Positions 62,387-64,000 of a stretch of 64,000 nt of DNA are shown here, piece after piece. Below the pieces are notes generated by a model. It was not told the DNA's origin and made no database searches. It was given only the letters and a program-made list of their open reading frames with translations. Both the position numbers and the translations under genes were made by a program. The stretch's first letter is position 1. Each line of letters starts with the position of its first letter. The stretch comes from Aliishimia sp965656085 (GTDB taxonomy: Bacteria > Pseudomonadota > Alphaproteobacteria > Rhodobacterales > Rhodobacteraceae), in the NCBI GenBank assembly GCA_965656085.1, contig CBFHJA010000022.1:5353-69352 (forward strand), given 5' to 3'.

Positions 62387-63535
62387 ATGCCAAAGCTGCG
62401 TTTGATAAAGTCGGTCGTCGACGGACTGCAGGCAGAAAACGGCACCGACACGGTTTTCTGGGACACATACCTGAAAGGGTTTGGGCTGCGCATCAAACCA
62501 AACGGGACAAAGAGCTATGTTGTTCAATACCGCAACCGCAATTCTGGACGATCTCGGCGCAAGACGATTGGGCAGCACGGGCCACTCTTCAGCCTGAACC
62601 AAGCCCGCGAAATCGCGCGCGGCCTTCTTGCAGACGCTGCGCGCGGCGCGGATCCAGTGGCCGAGGCACAAACTCAACGGGCCGCGCCAACAGTTGAGCA
62701 GCTTGGAGCGCAGTACATGACTGAGCACGCCCTGCCCAAAAAACGCCCGAAGAGCGTCCGCAATGATCGTTCGATGCTTGATCGGTATGTTCTTCCCAAG
62801 CTTGGGAAAATGAAGGTGCACGAGGTACGCTCGTCTGACATTGCGAAACTGCATAACAGCCTGTCCGACAGACCTTATCAGGCAAACAGGGTCCTCGCTC
62901 TGATCTCCAAGATGTTCAGTCTTGCCGTGCGCTGGGATTATCGTCGCGATAACCCGGCCAATGGCATCGAAAAGTTCCACGAGGAGAAAAGAACACGCTG
63001 GCTGTCCGACGAAGAACTCTCTCGCTTGGTGTCCGCTTTGGATGCGCATCCTAATCAAGTCGCAGCCGACGCGATCCGCCTGCAACTTCTCACGGGCGCG
63101 CGCATTGGAGAGGTTCTGGTCGCCAAATGGGAAGAGATTGATCTTGAGCGCGGAGTTTGGACGAAGCCATCCCATCACACCAAACAGAAACAAACACAGC
63201 ATTTGCCGCTTTCAAGAGCAGCAATCGAGTTATTGAGAACTATGAAACAGAGAGGCGGGGACCACTTGGTTCCTAGCCCTAGGCGCGACGGCCCAATGAC
63301 TGATCTGAAGCACTTCTGGCGCGCCATCAAGAACACGGCAAAATTGGATAACTATCGTATTCACGATAACCGCCACAGCCATGCGTCTCATCTAGTGTCA
63401 AGCGGCCTGAGCCTCGCCATCGTAGGGCGCCTTCTTGGGCACACAAACCCATCTACGACATTACGCTACGCGCACCTCGCAGATGACCCGCTCAGAGCAG
63501 CAGCGGAAGTAATGGCTGAAAAGATGTCACGCTGA
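62387..63535 (+). CDS. Tyrosine-type site-specific integrase
   Basis: A 382-residue integrase of the tRNA-associated island type (N-terminal DUF4102-like arm-binding region, SAM-like core-binding domain, catalytic domain). The catalytic set is visible as Arg239 (TGARIGEVL), His326-x2-Arg329 (HDNRHSHAS), His352 (LLGHTNPSTTLRYAHL) and Tyr361. ATG at 62387 follows AGAAGGAC. The gene has visibly lower G+C and different codon use from the flank, and lies next to a tRNA-Lys fragment, so it probably integrated the element there. Confidence 0.95.
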   Translation: MPKLRLIKSVVDGLQAENGTDTVFWDTYLKGFGLRIKPNGTKSYVVQYRNRNSGRSRRKTIGQHGPLFSLNQAREIARGLLADAARGADPVAEAQTQRAAPTVEQLGAQYMTEHALPKKRPKSVRNDRSMLDRYVLPKLGKMKVHEVRSSDIAKLHNSLSDRPYQANRVLALISKMFSLAVRWDYRRDNPANGIEKFHEEKRTRWLSDEELSRLVSALDAHPNQVAADAIRLQLLTGARIGEVLVAKWEEIDLERGVWTKPSHHTKQKQTQHLPLSRAAIELLRTMKQRGGDHLVPSPRRDGPMTDLKHFWRAIKNTAKLDNYRIHDNRHSHASHLVSSGLSLAIVGRLLGHTNPSTTLRYAHLADDPLRAAAEVMAEKMSR

Positions 63536-63593
63536 AATACGCCGCATCTAGCCACAGCTTGGTCAGTTTTCTTGCTTAGCGCTGGGCACACTC

Positions 63594-64000
63594 AGAGCAG
63601 GACGTTGCCCCGCGCGTGGGGCGACTTCTGTACGGGTACGAGCCGATGAAAGCTAAATGGTTTCGATCCACGCCCCCACGCGGGGGGCGACAGCCGACGC
63701 CGCGCGCTCTCAGGCCGACACGCTGTTTCGATCCACGCCCCCACGCGGGGGGCGACGCGTCAAGACCATTGGTCAGCACTTAGCTGACCTGTTTCGATCC
63801 ACGCCCCCACGCGGGGGGCGACCATTGTTTAGCGGAGAGAGGAAAGGAAAGTAGAATGTTTCGATCCACGCCCCCACGCGGGGGGCGACAATGGTCCCCG
63901 GACACATGTTTGGACCGTACGGGGTTTCGATCCACGCCCCCACGCGGGGGGCGACGCTGGGCGTTCCCGAAAGCTATATGGCAACCGTTGTTTCGATCCA
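63594..64000 (-). CRISPR. CRISPR array, type I-C-like repeats, trailer end, runs off window
   Basis: Five complete identical 32-bp repeats at 63660-63691, 63725-63756, 63791-63822, 63858-63889 and 63924-63955, plus the first 11 bases of a sixth at 63990. Spacers are 33, 34, 35, 34 and 34 bases and unrelated. A degenerate copy at 63594-63625 keeps only the right half (16 of 18 bases) and is followed by a 34-base spacer. On the minus strand the repeat starts GTCGCCCCCC and ends GGATCGAAAC, which matches type I-C repeats, so the array is read right to left, with the old, degenerate end at the left and the leader beyond base 64000. The stem is CGCCCCC/GGGGGCG. No cas gene lies in the window. Confidence 0.96.

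Noticed and set aside
63657..63854. Plus-strand frame translating the CRISPR repeats (FRSTPPRGGR units)
   Set aside because: The repeated peptide is the translation of the CRISPR repeat itself; there is no start context and the spacers differ.

Overview
The window reads as a chromosomal segment of a flagellated marine-type alphaproteobacterium of the Rhodobacteraceae/Roseobacter group. The evidence is the high G+C with tight ATGA-type gene overlaps, the run mutM / enoyl-CoA hydratase / rpsT / dnaA / dnaN / recF / LysE / gyrB, and the flagellar block order (fliI divergent from flgB-flgC-fliE-fliQ-flgF-flgG-flgA-flgH-fliL-flhA-fliR-flhB). The genus is not determined.

Layout. 1-7.6 kb: 3'-truncated lytic transglycosylase, dapA, NTF2-like protein, Asp/Glu racemase-like protein, universal stress protein, Lon-like AAA protease and a coupled unknown. 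7.6-12 kb: MacAB/DevBCA-like ABC exporter operon (minus strand). 12-21 kb: accessory metabolism (flavodoxin-like protein, methyltransferase, CIA30-like protein, FAD amine oxidase, feruloyl-CoA synthase-like ligase, nitronate monooxygenase-like protein, TetR regulator, Rieske oxygenase, PlsC-like acyltransferase). 21-31.7 kb: replication and repair core, with a phytanoyl-CoA dioxygenase-like gene lying between dnaA and dnaN on the other strand. 31.7-42.2 kb: flagellar basal body and export genes. 42.3-52.9 kb: housekeeping and small accessory genes, including a four-gene coupled operon at 43.9-46.9 kb. 53.1-57.8 kb: acetyltransferase, PfkB kinase, nth, ogt/ada-like, amidase. 58.2-62.0 kb: three-subunit molybdenum hydroxylase operon (FAD, 2Fe-2S and Mo subunits) followed by a MoaD-like carrier.

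The right end is the most accessory part. At 62165-62210 only the 3' half of a tRNA-Lys(TTT) is present (minus strand), followed at once by an AT-rich stretch, a tyrosine recombinase (62387-63535) and the trailer end of a CRISPR array with 32-bp type I-C-like repeats that runs off the window. This looks like the left boundary of a tRNA-Lys-integrated element carrying a CRISPR locus; leader, cas genes and the restored tRNA-Lys are predicted to the right.

Several intergenic regions hold structure not explained by genes: two helically phased tandem arrays of GTATG motifs (21154-21183 and 53031-53084) in GTTAAC-rich surroundings, strong palindromes upstream of dnaA, a candidate operator before the feruloyl-CoA synthase-like gene, tandem and inverted repeats upstream of the molybdenum hydroxylase operon, and duplicated hairpin elements.
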